From positions 1-17,947 of the forward strand of contig JAAAVE010000482.1 in NCBI GenBank assembly GCA_015679605.1: 17,947 bases of DNA, given 5' to 3'. Below, piece by piece: positions 17,350-17,947 of this stretch (position 1 is its first letter; every line of letters starts with the position of its first letter). This DNA is from Podila epigama (Eukaryota; Mortierellomycota; Mortierellomycetes; Mortierellales; Mortierellaceae). The notes under the pieces are model-generated. The model did not search any database, had not been told where the DNA came from, and saw only the letters and a program-made list of their open reading frames with translations. Made by a program: the position numbers and the translations under genes.

Positions 17350-17947
17350 GCAAAAGCCGAGCCTTAAAAAAAAAAACTCCAAGATCAGCACTCAGCATAT
17401 CACGATAACTTTACCCTGGTAGATTACTTTCCAAGCATTTGAATAGAACTTGTCACTGTATCACACTGAATAGATGGCGTAGAACAGTTTGTATGAGCAC
17501 TAATTTGTCCATTTTTTGTGAACACACCTCTGCGCAACACACAATTCATGTCACACAGTTCCTCTTTTTAAGCACTTCAATTTTTTCACCCCTGCTAATG
17601 CCCTGAGTAATGGTGCACACACAATTCCTGTTTTTGCACAGGAACTCATGCTTCAGACAAGATGAAGTTCTCGCTATTGTCGAGCTTACTAGTGCTTGAT
17701 TGACTTCAGTTTTGGACTGGAACACAAGGTCCAGTGGAATGTACTGCTATAGTGCTGCGTGTCATTCAAACACAATATCACCTCGCAGCAATTATGTATG
17801 GAAGTAGTCTCCCTTTTGTTGCACGACGATATCAAAGGTCGGCCCATATTTCATGCCGCAAACAAGACCCGGGGCCACCAGAAGGATTAAAGGTTACACA
17901 AGTATAGATTCTGACACATGCCCACGTCGACTGCAATTGACATGGCT
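17350..17947. other. Right-edge region without a supported gene
   Basis: 598 bases holding the COX11 3' UTR and intergenic DNA. I see a short hairpin (TTCCTG at 17625-17630 pairing with CAGGAA at 17639-17644) and a repeated ACACACAATTC near 17538 and 17617. On the minus strand a 38-codon frame runs from the window edge to a stop at 17832-17834; it could be the end of a gene lying outside, but nothing identifies it. Confidence 0.45.

Noticed and set aside
17662-17703. Signal-peptide-like MKFSLLSSLLVLD followed by a stop
   Set aside because: It has only 13 codons, and no convincing donor nearby would extend it.
17832-17947. 38-codon minus-strand frame open to the window edge
   Set aside because: It is too short to distinguish from chance; flanking sequence beyond the window is needed to decide.
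1-17947. Search for tRNA genes, CRISPR arrays, transposon ends and long inverted repeats
   Set aside because: None was found by eye; only microsatellites, homopolymers and the short tandem repeats listed were seen.

Overview
This is a gene-dense piece of a fungal nuclear genome. Eight protein genes can be read with confidence, most of them split by short GT-AG introns of 88-310 nt. Their donors look like GTAAGT, GTGAGT or GTATGT, and CTAAC/CTAAT branch-like sequences sit before several acceptors. The genes are ordinary eukaryotic housekeeping genes: a V-ATPase assembly factor of the fungal Pkr1 family, a fatty-acid-transport-type acyl-CoA synthetase, Coa1, Cox11, Rrp6, a single-domain UDP-glucose 4-epimerase and a mitochondrial HemK-type methyltransferase. 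Promoters are pyrimidine-rich and carry CA, TA and poly-T tracts. This fits an early-diverging filamentous fungus; Mortierellomycota is my best guess, but it is an inference and no phylogenetic marker is present.

Layout. 1-1769: mostly non-coding, with a G-run cluster that fits a G-quadruplex pattern and a weakly supported spliced 51-residue reading frame on the minus strand. 1770-3861 (+): a Pkr1 domain at the C-terminus of a long charged coiled-coil protein. 4449-7174 (+): six-exon FATP/Fat1-like acyl-CoA synthetase. 7342-8001 (-): COA1, tail-to-tail with the synthetase. 8349-9080 (+): a small basic protein, perhaps RPS19BP1/AROS-like, sharing a divergent promoter with COA1. 9356-10730 (+): MTQ1-like release-factor methyltransferase. 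10999-12294 (-): UDP-glucose 4-epimerase. 12736-15949 (-): RRP6, six exons. 16343-17349 (+): COX11, divergent from RRP6. 17350-17947: no supported gene.

The genes do not form one pathway and there is no operon-like arrangement. Three products act in mitochondria (Coa1 and Cox11 in cytochrome oxidase assembly, Mtq1 in mitochondrial translation termination). Two concern RNA or ribosome biology (Rrp6 and possibly the small basic protein). The rest serve membrane lipid, nucleotide-sugar and V-ATPase functions.

I found no clearly new multi-gene system. The items most worth a second look are the Pkr1 domain fused to a ~570-residue coiled-coil region, the exon-like segment with an in-frame stop inside a synthetase intron, the near-isolated start codon of that gene, the stop-free 3n intron in MTQ1, a palindromic TCACGTGA site in the COA1 divergent promoter, repeated AT/GC motifs upstream of the epimerase, and two recent-looking tandem repeats (30 bp in COX11, 8 bp in an RRP6 intron). 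All exon structures come from reading splice signals and family conservation; no transcript data were available.
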